Shown here piece after piece: positions 8,742 through 18,383 of a stretch of 64,000 nt of DNA. The stretch is from Roseospira marina. Its GTDB lineage: Bacteria; Pseudomonadota; Alphaproteobacteria; Rhodospirillales; Rhodospirillaceae. Positions within the stretch are counted from its first letter, which is position 1, and each line of letters begins with the position of its first letter. The translations under genes and the position numbers were made by a program. The notes under the pieces were generated by a model. It saw only the letters and a list, made by a program, of their open reading frames with translations, was not told the DNA's origin and made no database searches. Location of the stretch: positions 186,001 through 250,000 of the forward strand of contig NZ_JACIGJ010000003.1 of NCBI RefSeq assembly GCF_014197855.1, in the 5' to 3' direction.

Positions 8742-9383
8742 TTATCCTGGCGTGTGCGCTTCGGACTCTACTCCATTCTGATAAATTCGCCGAAACGCAT
8801 CCACGGCGTTCCGGATATGCACCGTCCGCTCCGCATCGGGAATGTCGCGACACACCCCCATCAGGGCCTTGTAGTGCAGGTCCGCGCGACACAGCTCCAG
8901 GAAGCGATGGCTCGCCAGGGTCAGGTCGTCGATGTCCAGCGCGCCCAGCGCGACCCAGTCGGCAAGCCGCCCGGACAGGCGCTGCTCCATCCGACCGATG
9001 GTGGTCTTATAGAACGCGGCTCCGATTTCGGGAAACGCCGCCGACTCCGTCAGAACGAGCCGAAACAGCGCCTGCGCGCTGGGCTTCAGAACGATGTCCA
9101 GATAGGCGCGACCAAACCGCTCCAGGTCGGCGCGCACACCGTCCAGCCGATCCTCGAAATCCAACATGGAGCCGGCGACCGCCTCCACCTCGGCCTGTAT
9201 GAACGCGATGAACAGCCCGCGTTTATCGCAGAAATGGCTGTAGACCGTTGGCTTTGACACCCGCGCACGGGTGGCGATGTCTTCCACGGACGTTCCGCTG
9301 AAGCCGCGTTCCAGGAACAGGGACCGCGCGGCCGCCATCACCTGGTCCGCCTTGCGCCGGCCGATCTCGCTTCGGGTTCTCAT
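8742..9383 (-). CDS. TetR/AcrR family transcriptional regulator
   Basis: A 213-residue repressor of the TetR family. The N-terminal helix-turn-helix is clear: AARSLFLERGFSGTSVEDIA followed by RVSKPTVYSHFCDKRGLF. The C-terminal ligand domain (ALFRLVLTESAAFPEIGAAFY) resembles the AefR-type TetR_C_7 domain. It is divergent from an emrAB-like efflux pair with a perfect inverted repeat between them, so it very likely represses the pump and itself. ATG 9383 has GAGGT upstream; an in-frame ATG 33 bases earlier (9416) is possible but would extend the protein past the usual N-terminus. Confidence 0.88.
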   Translation of the reverse strand: MRTRSEIGRRKADQVMAAARSLFLERGFSGTSVEDIATRARVSKPTVYSHFCDKRGLFIAFIQAEVEAVAGSMLDFEDRLDGVRADLERFGRAYLDIVLKPSAQALFRLVLTESAAFPEIGAAFYKTTIGRMEQRLSGRLADWVALGALDIDDLTLASHRFLELCRADLHYKALMGVCRDIPDAERTVHIRNAVDAFRRIYQNGVESEAHTPG

Positions 9384-9441
9384 ACCGCCATGACCTCTGC
9401 TGTCTTGACAGGGCACCTTACCACCCCCAACATCAGGATCA

Positions 9442-9463
9442 AACTAAACGGTTCAGTTTAGTT
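9442..9463. promoter_or_regulatory. Palindromic operator between tetR and emrA-like gene
   Basis: AACTAAAC at 9442-9449 and GTTTAGTT at 9456-9463 form a perfect 8-6-8 inverted repeat, ending 12 bases before the emrA-like start. TetR-family regulators divergent from efflux pumps usually bind such palindromes. Assignment as the operator of the adjacent TetR protein is inference from position and symmetry. Confidence 0.7.
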
Positions 9464-9475
9464 CAAAGGTAGCGC

Positions 9476-10597
9476 ATGAGCACACACGACTCAGAACAGG
9501 CACCGCCCCAGGATGGGACGGCGCCCACGAACACGCCCCAAAACACCGGCGACCGCCGCGGCCCCTCGCCCCGCAAGATCGTGCTGAGCGTGGTGGGCGT
9601 TGGCCTGCTGATCGGCGCGCTCTGGCTGGGATGGCAGTGGTGGACCGTCTTCCGGTTCATCGAGACCACCGAAGACGCCTACATTCAGGCCGATATCGTG
9701 GCGGTCTCGCCGCTGGTGGCCGGCGAGGTCACCCGCGTTGCGGTTGAGGACCATCAGACCGTGGCGGCCGGCGACCTGCTGTTCACCATCGACGCCTCGG
9801 ACTACGAGGCCTCCCGTGACGCAGCCCAGGCCGCCGTGGCGAGCGCGGACGCCTCGCTGGCCGAGAACGCCGAGCAGCGCACCTTGCAAGAGCGCACCAT
9901 CGCCGTCGCCGAAGCCGATGTGGCCGCCGCCAAGGCCTCGCTCGACTTCGCGCGGCAGGAGTACGACCGCGACAGCGAATTGGCGCGCAAAGGCTCCGGC
10001 ACGGTCCGGGCCGCCCAGCGCTCGCGCGAAGCGCTGGTCAACGCCGAGTCGGCCGTCACCAGCCGCGAGGCAACCCTTGCCCGCGCCCGCCAGCAACTGG
10101 ACGTGATCGATGCCCAGCGCACCCGCCTGGTCAGCGAGCGACAGCGCGCCGCCGCACAACTGCGCACGGCGGAGATCAACCTGAACCGCACGACCGTCCT
10201 GAGCCCCGCCGCCGGCACCATCGGAAACCGGCAGATCGAGGCTGGCGAGTACGTCCGCCCCGGCGTGCAGGCCATCAGCGTCGTGCCCGACGATCCCTAC
10301 GTCGTCGCCAACTTCAAGGAAACGCAGCTCGAGTATTTCAAGCCGGGCATGGACGCCGATATCGAGATCGACATGCTGAGCGGGACCGCATTGCACGCCA
10401 CGATCGAAAGCCTCGCGCCGGCCGCCGGCCAGGAGTTCGCCATCCTGCCGCCGCAGAACGCCACCGGCAACTTCACCAAGATCGTGCAGCGCGTGCCGGT
10501 CAAAATCCGTTTCGCCCCCGATCAGCCGGAGGTTGACCGGCTGAAGCCCGGAACCTCGGCCATCGTCTCGATCGACACCAAGGGCCAACAGGAATGA
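9476..10597 (+). CDS. HlyD family secretion protein, EmrA type
   Basis: A 373-residue membrane-fusion protein. One transmembrane helix near residues 37-58 (IVLSVVGVGLLIGALWLGWQ) is followed by the biotinyl-lipoyl segment (TTEDAYIQADIVAVSPLVAG), a long Ala/Glu/Arg-rich coiled coil (about 110-225) and the second lipoyl half (RTTVLSPAAGTIGNRQIEAG). It would link the inner-membrane MFS pump to an outer-membrane channel for drug export. It overlaps the MFS gene by ATGA, and a palindromic operator lies just upstream. No outer-membrane factor gene is adjacent, as is common for EmrAB. Confidence 0.9.
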   Translation: MSTHDSEQAPPQDGTAPTNTPQNTGDRRGPSPRKIVLSVVGVGLLIGALWLGWQWWTVFRFIETTEDAYIQADIVAVSPLVAGEVTRVAVEDHQTVAAGDLLFTIDASDYEASRDAAQAAVASADASLAENAEQRTLQERTIAVAEADVAAAKASLDFARQEYDRDSELARKGSGTVRAAQRSREALVNAESAVTSREATLARARQQLDVIDAQRTRLVSERQRAAAQLRTAEINLNRTTVLSPAAGTIGNRQIEAGEYVRPGVQAISVVPDDPYVVANFKETQLEYFKPGMDADIEIDMLSGTALHATIESLAPAAGQEFAILPPQNATGNFTKIVQRVPVKIRFAPDQPEVDRLKPGTSAIVSIDTKGQQE

Positions 10598-12189
10598 CGG
10601 ACGCCCCCGCCGCCGGATCCGACCCGTCGCAGGGGCCACCAGACGGCTTCCAGCCGCGCGGCGGGATCGTCGGTTTTTTCATCATGGTGTTGGGCATGTT
10701 CATGGCGATCCTGGACATCCAGATCGTCGCCAGTTCCCTGCCCGAAATTCAGGCGGGCGTCTCCGCGTCGGTCGACGAAGTCACCTGGGTCCAGACCGCC
10801 TATCTGGTGGCCGAGGTGGTTATGATCCCGCTGTCCGGCTGGCTGGCGCAGGTCATGTCGTCGCGTTGGCTGTTCGCGGCCTCGGCGGCGGGGTTCACGC
10901 TGACCAGCATCACCTGCGCCTTCGCGTGGGACATCAACTCGCTAATCGTGTTCCGGGCGGCCCAGGGTTTCATCGGCGGCGCCATGATCCCGACCGTGTT
11001 CGCGGCCAACTACAAGCTGCTACCGCCGAACAAGCGCATGCTCGGCACCGTCGTTCTTGGACTGACCGCCACCGTGGCGCCCGCAACCGGCCCCACCATC
11101 GGCGGCTGGATCACCGAACACTTCTCGTGGCACTGGTTGTTTCTGGCCAACGTGCTGCCCGGCCTGTTCATCACCGTGGCCGTTCCCCTGATGGTGAACA
11201 TCGACCGGGCCAAACCGGGGCTTCTCCGCCACATCGACCTGATCGGAATCGTCCTGGTCGCGGGATTCCTCGGCTCACTGGAGTTCGTGCTGGACGAAGG
11301 GCCTCGCGAAGATTGGTTCGAAAACCGCACCATCCTGATCTTCGCGATCGTCTCGGCGGTCTCGGGCCTGCTTCTGATCTGGCGGGAGATGGTGGCCGAG
11401 CATCCGGTGATCGACTTCCGCGTGTTCGCCAACCGCAATTTCGCCGTCGGCTGCATTCTCGTCTTCATCGTCGGGATATGCCTGTATGGCCAGACCTTCA
11501 TCCTGCCGCAGGTGCTGTCGCAGATCCGGGGCTACAATTCGCTCCAGATCGGGCACGTGATGTTCGTGACCGGCGCGGCCATGTTCTGCACCGCGCCCAT
11601 TGCCGGGCGCGTCTCGAACACCCTGGACCCGCGCGGCCCGCTGCTGATCGGGTTCGCGCTGGTCGCCACCGGCCTGTGGCTGAACGCACATATGACCGCC
11701 GAGGTCGGGTTTGACCAGCTTCTGGCGCCGCAGATCGTGCGCGGAGTCGGCCTGATGCTGTGTATCGTGCCGATCACGGCCACGGCCCTGGGCACGATGG
11801 ACCAGCATCTTGTCAGCATCGGCAGCGGCCTGTTCAACGTGTTCCGGAATATGGGTGGTGCGGTGGGCCTGTCGCTTATCAACACCCAATGGGACAGCCG
11901 CTACGATCTGCACTACTGGCGTATCGCGGAGTCCATGCCGGCCGGCCGGCCGGAAACGCAGGCCTTCCTCCAGGGTGTTCAGGATCGCATGGAGACCTTC
12001 GGTCCGCAGATCGGCCACCCTGACCTGGCGTCGTACGCCGTGGCCACACGCACGGTGGCCCAACAGGCCAACGTCATGGCCTGGAACGACGTGTTCTTCA
12101 TGCTGTCGATGGCCTTCATCGTCTTTGCCCCCTTGGTGCTCCTGCAATCCAAGCCCGTGGGCGGAGGGGACGGAGGAGGCGGGCATTAG
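10594..12189 (+). CDS. DHA2 family MFS multidrug transporter, EmrB type
   Basis: A 531-residue 14-helix drug:proton antiporter of the DHA2 family. Visible features are the early LDIQIVASSLPEIQ helix 1 segment, WVQTAYLVAEVVMIPLSGWLAQVMSSR covering the motif A region in pieces, and the motif-C-like GLTATVAPATGPTIGGW. Together with the preceding HlyD protein it forms an EmrAB-type export system. The start overlaps the stop of the previous gene (ATGA), which indicates coupled translation. The substrate is unknown; control by the divergent TetR is likely. Confidence 0.92.
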   Translation: MTDAPAAGSDPSQGPPDGFQPRGGIVGFFIMVLGMFMAILDIQIVASSLPEIQAGVSASVDEVTWVQTAYLVAEVVMIPLSGWLAQVMSSRWLFAASAAGFTLTSITCAFAWDINSLIVFRAAQGFIGGAMIPTVFAANYKLLPPNKRMLGTVVLGLTATVAPATGPTIGGWITEHFSWHWLFLANVLPGLFITVAVPLMVNIDRAKPGLLRHIDLIGIVLVAGFLGSLEFVLDEGPREDWFENRTILIFAIVSAVSGLLLIWREMVAEHPVIDFRVFANRNFAVGCILVFIVGICLYGQTFILPQVLSQIRGYNSLQIGHVMFVTGAAMFCTAPIAGRVSNTLDPRGPLLIGFALVATGLWLNAHMTAEVGFDQLLAPQIVRGVGLMLCIVPITATALGTMDQHLVSIGSGLFNVFRNMGGAVGLSLINTQWDSRYDLHYWRIAESMPAGRPETQAFLQGVQDRMETFGPQIGHPDLASYAVATRTVAQQANVMAWNDVFFMLSMAFIVFAPLVLLQSKPVGGGDGGGGH

Positions 12190-12267
12190 GGCCGGCTGAC
12201 CCCGCAGTGGACGAGCGGCTGGGCGCGCCCCACATCTTGGGCACCCCCTTTGCGAAAGGTCGCTGTC

Positions 12268-12867
12268 ATGCGTGATGCCCTGCCCCTCCTCACCGGGCGC
12301 CCGGATCGGCCCGCCCGAACCATCGGCGTGACGGTCGCCGCCGCCGCGCTCCTGACCCTGAGCGCGTGCGCCGGCCCACGCACCGTGTCCCACGTCTCCA
12401 GCCAGAACGACGTCTTCAACTACGTCATCACGTCGAGCCTGCCGCTGGACGTCATCGGCAACCCGTTCTCCGGCGCGCCGGACGCCGTCGTGGCCGCCGC
12501 CACCGCCCAGGGCATGAGCGGCAATGTAAACGGACGGTCCCTGACGTTCATTCCCACCATGGAAACGGACGGTCCGGAGCACCCCGGCTATCGCACGGTC
12601 GTATTCGTCAGCGGGGGTGGCGTGGTGCCGGGACCGGAGCTGTGCGCCGGCACCGTGACCGCCGAGACAGTGAAAGGCGGCACTCTGCACGCCAGCGCGG
12701 CCCTGTGCGACGGCGCGGAGATGGTGGCCTGGGCGGAAGGTTGGGGCGGGCCGGTCCCGGCGATGCCCGATTCCGGCTATGCGGCCCTGATGAACCAGCT
12801 TGCCGACGCCGTGTTCAAGCGCGAGCGGGACTACGACCGCGACGGCAACGACGGCTGGCCGGGCTGA
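12268..12867 (+). CDS. Putative lipoprotein of unknown function
   Basis: A 199-residue protein with a lipoprotein signal: hydrophobic run VTVAAAALLT and lipobox LSAC with Cys34. The mature part contains NDVFNYVITSSLPLDVIGNP and a tryptophan/glycine-rich AEGWGGPVPAMP segment; I recognise no domain. AAAGG precedes ATG 12268; a TTG 18 bases upstream is less likely. It follows emrB by 78 bases on the same strand and could be co-expressed, but nothing links it to export. A terminator shared with the convergent aldolase gene follows. Confidence 0.7.
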   Translation: MRDALPLLTGRPDRPARTIGVTVAAAALLTLSACAGPRTVSHVSSQNDVFNYVITSSLPLDVIGNPFSGAPDAVVAAATAQGMSGNVNGRSLTFIPTMETDGPEHPGYRTVVFVSGGGVVPGPELCAGTVTAETVKGGTLHASAALCDGAEMVAWAEGWGGPVPAMPDSGYAALMNQLADAVFKRERDYDRDGNDGWPG

Positions 12868-12887
12868 GTCCCACCACAAAACACAAA

Positions 12888-12912
12888 CGGGCGGGAGTGT
12901 TCCTCCCGCCCG
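12888..12912 (-). terminator. Rho-independent terminator of the aldolase gene (probably bidirectional)
   Basis: A perfect 10-bp stem (CGGGCGGGAG at 12888-12897, CTCCCGCCCG at 12903-12912) with a 5-base loop. On the minus strand it is followed by TTTGTGTTTTGTGG, so it can end the aldolase transcript. On the plus strand it lies 20 bases after the lipoprotein stop but lacks a T-run. Confidence 0.8.
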
Positions 12913-12966
12913 ATGCACAGATGTCGGCGCGACCGGCCCGAAGACCGGCCACGTGGTCGCCTGGGA

Positions 12967-14034
12967 TTACGCCTTCACCTTCGGGTCCAGCGTGCCGTCG
13001 GCGTAGCGCTTCGCCATGTCGGCCAGCGGGATCGGCTTGATCTTGTGCGCCTGACCGGCGGTGCCGAAAGCTTCGTAGCGGTCCTCGCACACCTTCTGCA
13101 TCGCCTCCATGGACGGCTTCAGGTACTTGCGCGGATCGAACTCTTCCTTCTTCTCGGCGAAGACCTTCCGGATGGCGCCGGTGATCGCCATACGGCAATC
13201 GGTGTCGATGTTGACCTTGCGCACGCCATTCTTGATGCCCTCGACGATCTCCGCCACGGGCACGCCGTAGGTCTGGGGCATCGCACCGCCGTGCGCGTTG
13301 ATGATGTCCTGCAGGTCCTGCGGCACCGACGACGAGCCATGCATCACCAGATGGGTGTCCGGCAGGCGCTTGTTGATCGCCTTGATCACGTTCATGGCCA
13401 GGATGTCGCCGGTCGGCTCGCGCGTGAACTTATAGGCGCCGTGGCTGGTGCCGATCGCCACCGCCAGCGCGTCCACCTTGGTGCGCTTGACGAAGTCGGC
13501 AGCCTCGTCCGGGTCGGTCACGAGCATGGAGTGATCCAGCTCGCCCTCGAAGCCGTGACCGTCTTCCTTGTCGCCCTTGCCGGTTTCCAGCGAGCCCAGA
13601 CAGCCCAACTCACCCTCGACGGACACGCCGACCATATGGGCGGCCTCGGCCACCTTGCCGGTGACGTCGCAATTGTAGTCGTACGAGGCCGGGGTCTTGG
13701 CGTCCGCCTCCAGCGAGCCGTCCATCATCACCGACGAGAAGCCGTTGGCGATGGCCGACAGGCAGGTCGACATGGAGTTGCCGTGGTCCTGGTGCATCAC
13801 GACCGGGATATCCGGGAACATCTCGGCGACGGCCTGGATCATATGCTTGATCATGATGTCGCCGGCGTAGGCGCGCGCACCGCGGCTGGCCTGCAGAATG
13901 ACCGGAGAGTCGGTCTTCTGGGCCGCGTGCATGATCGACAGCACCTGTTCCATGTTGTTGACGTTGAACGCCGGAACGCCGTAGCTGTGCTCGGCGGCGT
14001 GATCGAGAACTTGGCGCAGGGATACCAGAGCCAT
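12967..14034 (-). CDS. fba: Class II fructose-bisphosphate aldolase
   Basis: A 355-residue zinc-dependent aldolase of the Fba/CbbA subtype that interconverts fructose-1,6-bisphosphate with dihydroxyacetone phosphate and glyceraldehyde-3-phosphate. Visible are [11 protein letters not shown] near the N-terminus, the catalytic MHQDHGNS, the zinc ligands in [17 protein letters not shown] and VMHGSSSVP, and the phosphate-binding NIDTDCR. ATG 14034 has GAGAGGAG upstream. It is separated from moaA by 297 bases, which hold no gene and probably hold its own promoter. Glycolysis or gluconeogenesis is the safe role; a Calvin-cycle role cannot be judged because no cbb genes are visible. Confidence 0.95.
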   Translation of the reverse strand: MALVSLRQVLDHAAEHSYGVPAFNVNNMEQVLSIMHAAQKTDSPVILQASRGARAYAGDIMIKHMIQAVAEMFPDIPVVMHQDHGNSMSTCLSAIANGFSSVMMDGSLEADAKTPASYDYNCDVTGKVAEAAHMVGVSVEGELGCLGSLETGKGDKEDGHGFEGELDHSMLVTDPDEAADFVKRTKVDALAVAIGTSHGAYKFTREPTGDILAMNVIKAINKRLPDTHLVMHGSSSVPQDLQDIINAHGGAMPQTYGVPVAEIVEGIKNGVRKVNIDTDCRMAITGAIRKVFAEKKEEFDPRKYLKPSMEAMQKVCEDRYEAFGTAGQAHKIKPIPLADMAKRYADGTLDPKVKA

Positions 14035-14331
14035 GGATTCCTCTCCTCTCGTGGTTGGGCGCGGTCGTGTCGAACGGGGCCCGAAAGCCCAAAGTGCGAG
14101 TTGGACGCCAGGATACCAGCGATTCAGCGCCCAAACCCGCCGATTTTCGTCGGGTCTGGTCCGGCACGCCAAACGGCCCTCCGGCGGATGATCGACAATC
14201 CCGTGGCGCGGCATCCGATCCTCGGCGCGCGCCCCTTTTTCTGACGTGTATCGACAGCGGTGATACCAACCTTGCGGGGGTCCGGTCCAGAGGGGATGAC
14301 ACCCATCCGCGCCCGAACGGCCGGTCTGCAC

Positions 14332-15324
14332 CTATCCGCCGGTCACGCTCATGTGGCGCGCCACGGCGGGCCGGTTCTCGCGATCGATGATGAAGTCGTG
14401 GCCCTTGGGCTTGCGCGCGATGGCCGCGTCGATGGCCGCCAGCAGCGGGCCGTCGTCGTCTGGATACGCCCTCAGGGGTGTCCGCAGGTCGGCCGCGTCC
14501 TCCTGCCCCAGGCACATGTACAGCGTGCCGGTGCAGGTCAGGCGGACCCGGTTGCAGCTTTCACAGAAATTGTGCGTCATCGGCGTGATGAAGCCGATGC
14601 GCTGCCCGGTTTCGGCCACGTCGACATAGCGCGCCGGGCCGCCGGTATTATGACCGCTCTCCGACAGGGTCCAGGTCTCGCCCAGACGCGCCCGCACTGT
14701 GGACACCGGGACATATTGATCGACCCGGCCGTGTCCGATGTCGCCCATCGGCATGGTCTCGATGAAACACAGATCGAAGCCCCGGTCACCGCACCACGCC
14801 ACGAGGCGGTTGAACTCGTCCTCGTTGAAGCCCTTCATCGCCACGGTGTTGATCTTCACCTTCAGGCCGGCGGCCCGCGCGGCGGCGATGCCCTTCATCA
14901 CCAGATCGAAGTCCCCGCGCCGCGTGACGACACGGAACCGCTCTGGATCCAGGGTATCGAGCGAAATGTTGATGCGCTCCACCCCGCTAGCGACCAGTTC
15001 CTCGGCGTAGCGCGGCAGCAGGGTCCCGTTGCTGGTCAGGGTCAGTTCGTCGAGCCCGCCACCGTCCCGCAGCCGCCCCAGGCCCCGGAACAGGGTCATG
15101 ACGTCCTTGCGCACCAGCGGCTCCCCGCCGGTGATGCGCAGCTTGCGCACCCCGCGTGTCACGAACGCACGGCACACGCGCTCCATTTCCTCCAGGGTCA
15201 GGAGGTCCCGCTTGGGCAGGAACGTCATCTCCTCGGCCATGCAGTACTGACAGCGGAGATCACAGCGGTCGGTGACGGAGACCCGAAGGTAGGTCACGGC
15301 GCGGCCGAAAGGGTCTTGCATCAT
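14332..15324 (-). CDS. moaA: GTP 3',8-cyclase MoaA (molybdenum cofactor biosynthesis)
   Basis: A 330-residue radical SAM enzyme that converts GTP to 3',8-cyclo-GTP, the first step of molybdopterin synthesis. The N-terminal radical-SAM motif CDLRCQYC binds one [4Fe-4S] cluster; ITGGEP and SNGTLLPR are typical of the barrel. The C-terminal cluster ligands are in [15 protein letters not shown], and the chain ends in the diagnostic Gly-Gly. There are two adjacent ATG codons (15324 and 15321) with AGGA upstream. It lies downstream of the kinase/lipoprotein genes by 100 bases. The form-II molybdoenzyme subunit elsewhere in the window would need this cofactor. Confidence 0.95.
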   Translation of the reverse strand: MMQDPFGRAVTYLRVSVTDRCDLRCQYCMAEEMTFLPKRDLLTLEEMERVCRAFVTRGVRKLRITGGEPLVRKDVMTLFRGLGRLRDGGGLDELTLTSNGTLLPRYAEELVASGVERINISLDTLDPERFRVVTRRGDFDLVMKGIAAARAAGLKVKINTVAMKGFNEDEFNRLVAWCGDRGFDLCFIETMPMGDIGHGRVDQYVPVSTVRARLGETWTLSESGHNTGGPARYVDVAETGQRIGFITPMTHNFCESCNRVRLTCTGTLYMCLGQEDAADLRTPLRAYPDDDGPLLAAIDAAIARKPKGHDFIIDRENRPAVARHMSVTGG

Positions 15325-15424
15325 CCGGGTCCTGGCTCTGGTGGCGGTCCGCGTGCGGCGGGCCGTTTCAGGGTCGTGCCCCCGATATGGTGACGCGCGG
15401 CGCCTTTGCCCAGGGCGGAACACG

Positions 15425-16249
15425 CTATGGGAACGAACCGGACCAGCCGTCTACCCAGCAGCAGGCGTGATCGAAGCCGGGCACCTCGCGCGGAGCCGGC
15501 GCCCCCGGGATGCGCGCGAGCACGGCCCGCGCCAGCGCCGGCGGCACCACCGTGTCCCGCGCGCCGATCCAGTGCACCTGCGGCACGGTCGCGAGACGCG
15601 CCACCGTCGCGGCGTCCAGGGGCGGCAGCGGCGAGACGCCGTGATGGCGCGCCCAGGCGGCGGGATCGAGCACCCCGGCGACCGTGACCAGCGCGGCCAC
15701 ATCGTCGCGCACAGCGGCGAGGCGGGCCGCGATATAGGCCCCGCCGGAGTACCCCACCAGCCGCAGCCGCGTGGCCACCGTCCGGTCCTTGAGCGCATCC
15801 AGGGCCGCGCCCGTCGCCCGAATCACGGCGTCGGAAAAGCGGTCGCGGGTCCACAGGGCGGGACGACAGGCCGGCGGGTGATCGTACTGGCAGGGTCGCG
15901 CGAGGTAGGCCACCGGCGGGTCCGCGACCGTCAGCGCCAACCCCAACGCCACCGGATGGCGGGGTGTCGGATCGGCCGGCGGGCGGTCCGGGCGCGGCCA
16001 TGCGGCCCCGTCGCCCTCCAGCACCACGGTCAGCACCGTGGTTCGCCCCGGCTCCGGCCCCAGCCATGTTGCGAGGGGAAGTTCGGGATCCCCGATCGAC
16101 AGCCGCGTGAACCCGGCGGCGCGCGCCCGATCCTCCAGGGTTGCCCGCTCGGGAGGCGACGCCCCGACCGCGCAGGCCGCCAGCAGCCCAACCGCCAGCA
16201 GGCACGCGGCCGCTCGCCGAAGGCTACGGCACGATGTCGACGAAGGCAT
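15425..16249 (-). CDS. Alpha/beta-hydrolase-like lipoprotein
   Basis: A 274-residue lipoprotein: signal with lipobox LLAAC (Cys26), then an alpha/beta-hydrolase-like fold. A nucleophile elbow GYSGG places Ser168; a later GARDTVVP and GFDHACCW are good candidates for the acid and the histidine of a catalytic triad. It would be anchored in the outer or inner membrane facing the periplasm. The substrate is unknown. Its start overlaps the end of the kinase gene by 26 bases, which ties it to the kinase/caspase/OmpA run and suggests a joint function or at least co-translation. Confidence 0.75.
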   Translation of the reverse strand: MPSSTSCRSLRRAAACLLAVGLLAACAVGASPPERATLEDRARAAGFTRLSIGDPELPLATWLGPEPGRTTVLTVVLEGDGAAWPRPDRPPADPTPRHPVALGLALTVADPPVAYLARPCQYDHPPACRPALWTRDRFSDAVIRATGAALDALKDRTVATRLRLVGYSGGAYIAARLAAVRDDVAALVTVAGVLDPAAWARHHGVSPLPPLDAATVARLATVPQVHWIGARDTVVPPALARAVLARIPGAPAPREVPGFDHACCWVDGWSGSFP

Positions 16250-18323
16250 AGCTGAACCGCAGCATGGGACCCGCGTCGGCCTCGGCGCTCAGCATGGCGT
16301 TGAGGAAGTCCTGCAACGGCTCGACCTCCGGGCGCAGGTCGCCCTCGAACAACGGCTCCGGCCCCTGCGCCACCAGCACCATCTGGCGGCCGACCGGCGG
16401 CGCCATCTCGTAGGCCCGAGGCACCCCGGACGGGCTGGGGCCCGGCTCGCCGATCTCCACCGTCACGCCCGCCTGCGCCCGGGTGTCGCGGCGCACCGGG
16501 TTGGGCAGCATGTGCAGCGCCAGCCGCTCCGTGGCGTCGATGTAGACGACATGCAGGTGCGCGCGCGGCAGCGTCGGCTCGATCGACAGGGTTAGGAAGT
16601 CGCCCACCGCATAGCGGCCCGAACCGTTGCCGACGTGGATGATCGGCCCGTCCGTGAACCGCCACGCATCAAGCGTCCCGAGAATGGCGCACAACGGACG
16701 GGGCGCCACGGCCACGGCCGAGGTGTCGATGCCCGTCACCTCGGGCACGTCGGCCAGCCGGGCGCGCAGACGGTCGAGATCGTCGCTGGTTTCCAGATAG
16801 CCGGCCACGCGGGCGGTCATGTCGGCCTCGAACGCCACCGACAGGGAACTGCACGGCAGATCGCGGGTCAGCGCAGCCGGATCGGGCACCGGCGGCCGCA
16901 ACGCCACCTGCTCACCGCCCGTGTCGGCCGGCGTGTTGGCCGGAGTCTCGGCGGGACTCTCTGCTATCGTCGTGGCGGCCGTGTCCGGCGTCGGGGGCTC
17001 TTCCACCCCTGAGTCATTCGCCTCGCTCTCGGCGGTCGCGGGCGACTCCGGGCGGTCTTGGCCGGTCCCGTCCACCGTCAGCGGGGGCGAGCCGGAGCGG
17101 TCCAGCCCTGGTATCGTGATCCAACCCTCGTGCCACGCCAGCGCGCCCAGCCCGCCGCCTGCCAACAGCATCAGCAGCCCCCACAGCGCCGGGATCAGCG
17201 CACTCCGGCGCGGCCGTCCGCCCCCCGACGTGGAGGCCTCGCGCGCGGAGCCGTCCCCGCCCGCCCCCACGCCGTGCCCGATCAGGCTGCGGGCCTCCAC
17301 GGGGCGGTCGGCCGGGTCCGGTTCCAGCATGACCGTCAGGTCCGGCCACAGATCCTCCGGCACGCCCGCGAGATCCGGCACCGTCGCGCGGCGCGCCAGC
17401 ACCTCGGTCGGGGTCTGCCCCATGTCGAGCGGTTCGCCCCGCGCGATGGCAGCCAGAACCAAGCCAAGACTGTAAATGTCGGAGCGGCCGTCCACCTGCC
17501 CGCCGTAGGCGCCCAACTGCTCCGGCGACGCATAGCGGTACTTGCCGGCGAACCCGTCGCCGATGATGGTGGTGGCGGCCGCCTCCTGGCGCGCGATGCC
17601 GAAATCGATGATGCGCGGCTGGTCGATCTGACCATCCTGCAGGACGATGTTGTCGGGCGAGATGTCCCGGTGCACCACGCCGGCCCGGTGGGTCTCGTCC
17701 AGGGCGCTGGCCAGCGTGTCGCGCAGCATCCGGATATCGGCGAGGGTGAACGTGCGCGTGCCGATCAGGTCCGCCAGAGAGGGACCGTCGACGTACTCCA
17801 TCACGATGAAGGGGTGGGTGTTTTCGTCCAGCACCAGCCCGCTGTAGCCCACGATGACCGGGTTGCGGATGGACTCCAGAATGCCCGCCTCGCGCCGGAA
17901 CAGCGCGATGATGCGGTCATCGCTGGCGAACTCCGGCTTGATCATCTTCAGCGCGTACAGACGCTGATTGAACAGGTGGCGAGCGCGGTAGACCTCGCCC
18001 ATGCCGCCCATCGCCAGCAGGCTCTCGATCCGGTAGGTGTGCGAGATCACCGCGTTGATCGGGATCGTCCCGCCCGAGGGCCGCGTCTCCAGATCGGGCG
18101 CAGCGGGGGGCTCCGGCGGGGGCGCCGGCGCGAACCGCGTCACATCCGAATCATCCTCAGGGCTGGAGTCCTCATGCGCGGCCGGACCGTCCGGCGGAGC
18201 GGGTTCGGACCGGGAGGGTGGCCGGGAGACACCGGGCGACGAAAACACGGTGGCATCGTCGGGGCGCTCCCCACCTGGAGTGTCACCCCCCGGCGTGTCG
18301 TCGCCCGGATCGGACGGGGTCAT
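16224..18323 (-). CDS. Membrane Ser/Thr protein kinase with DUF4384-like periplasmic domain
   Basis: A 699-residue protein. Residues 1-90 are a Pro/Glu/Asp-rich low-complexity tail. The kinase domain (about 97-350) shows the glycine loop AMGGMGEV, Lys126 in YALKMI, Glu in FRREAG, the catalytic loop HRDISPDN (Asp220), IIDFG (Asp240) and YASPEQ. Residue 222 is Ser where most such kinases have Lys (HRDxKPxN). One transmembrane helix (about 374-397) is followed by a Thr/Glu/Pro linker and a C-terminal region with a BON-like CSSL...DLDRLRARL block and a DUF4384-like block (YAVGDFLTLSIEP, HMLPNPV). The kinase should be cytoplasmic and the C-terminus periplasmic. It has a very strong AGGAGGGAGGAGG start signal and lies 60 bases after the caspase gene. 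Confidence 0.88.
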   Translation of the reverse strand: MTPSDPGDDTPGGDTPGGERPDDATVFSSPGVSRPPSRSEPAPPDGPAAHEDSSPEDDSDVTRFAPAPPPEPPAAPDLETRPSGGTIPINAVISHTYRIESLLAMGGMGEVYRARHLFNQRLYALKMIKPEFASDDRIIALFRREAGILESIRNPVIVGYSGLVLDENTHPFIVMEYVDGPSLADLIGTRTFTLADIRMLRDTLASALDETHRAGVVHRDISPDNIVLQDGQIDQPRIIDFGIARQEAAATTIIGDGFAGKYRYASPEQLGAYGGQVDGRSDIYSLGLVLAAIARGEPLDMGQTPTEVLARRATVPDLAGVPEDLWPDLTVMLEPDPADRPVEARSLIGHGVGAGGDGSAREASTSGGGRPRRSALIPALWGLLMLLAGGGLGALAWHEGWITIPGLDRSGSPPLTVDGTGQDRPESPATAESEANDSGVEEPPTPDTAATTIAESPAETPANTPADTGGEQVALRPPVPDPAALTRDLPCSSLSVAFEADMTARVAGYLETSDDLDRLRARLADVPEVTGIDTSAVAVAPRPLCAILGTLDAWRFTDGPIIHVGNGSGRYAVGDFLTLSIEPTLPRAHLHVVYIDATERLALHMLPNPVRRDTRAQAGVTVEIGEPGPSPSGVPRAYEMAPPVGRQMVLVAQGPEPLFEGDLRPEVEPLQDFLNAMLSAEADAGPMLRFSYAFVDIVP

Positions 18324-18383
18324 ACGGCCTCCTCCCTCCTGTCGGCGTCCGCCGAGCGCGGATCGCCGCCCAAAGCTCTGGCG

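Noticed and set aside
15324-15424. moaA as a functional member of the kinase/caspase operon
   Set aside because: It follows on the same strand, but its role in cofactor synthesis has no link to the module, and a 100-base gap leaves room for its own promoter.
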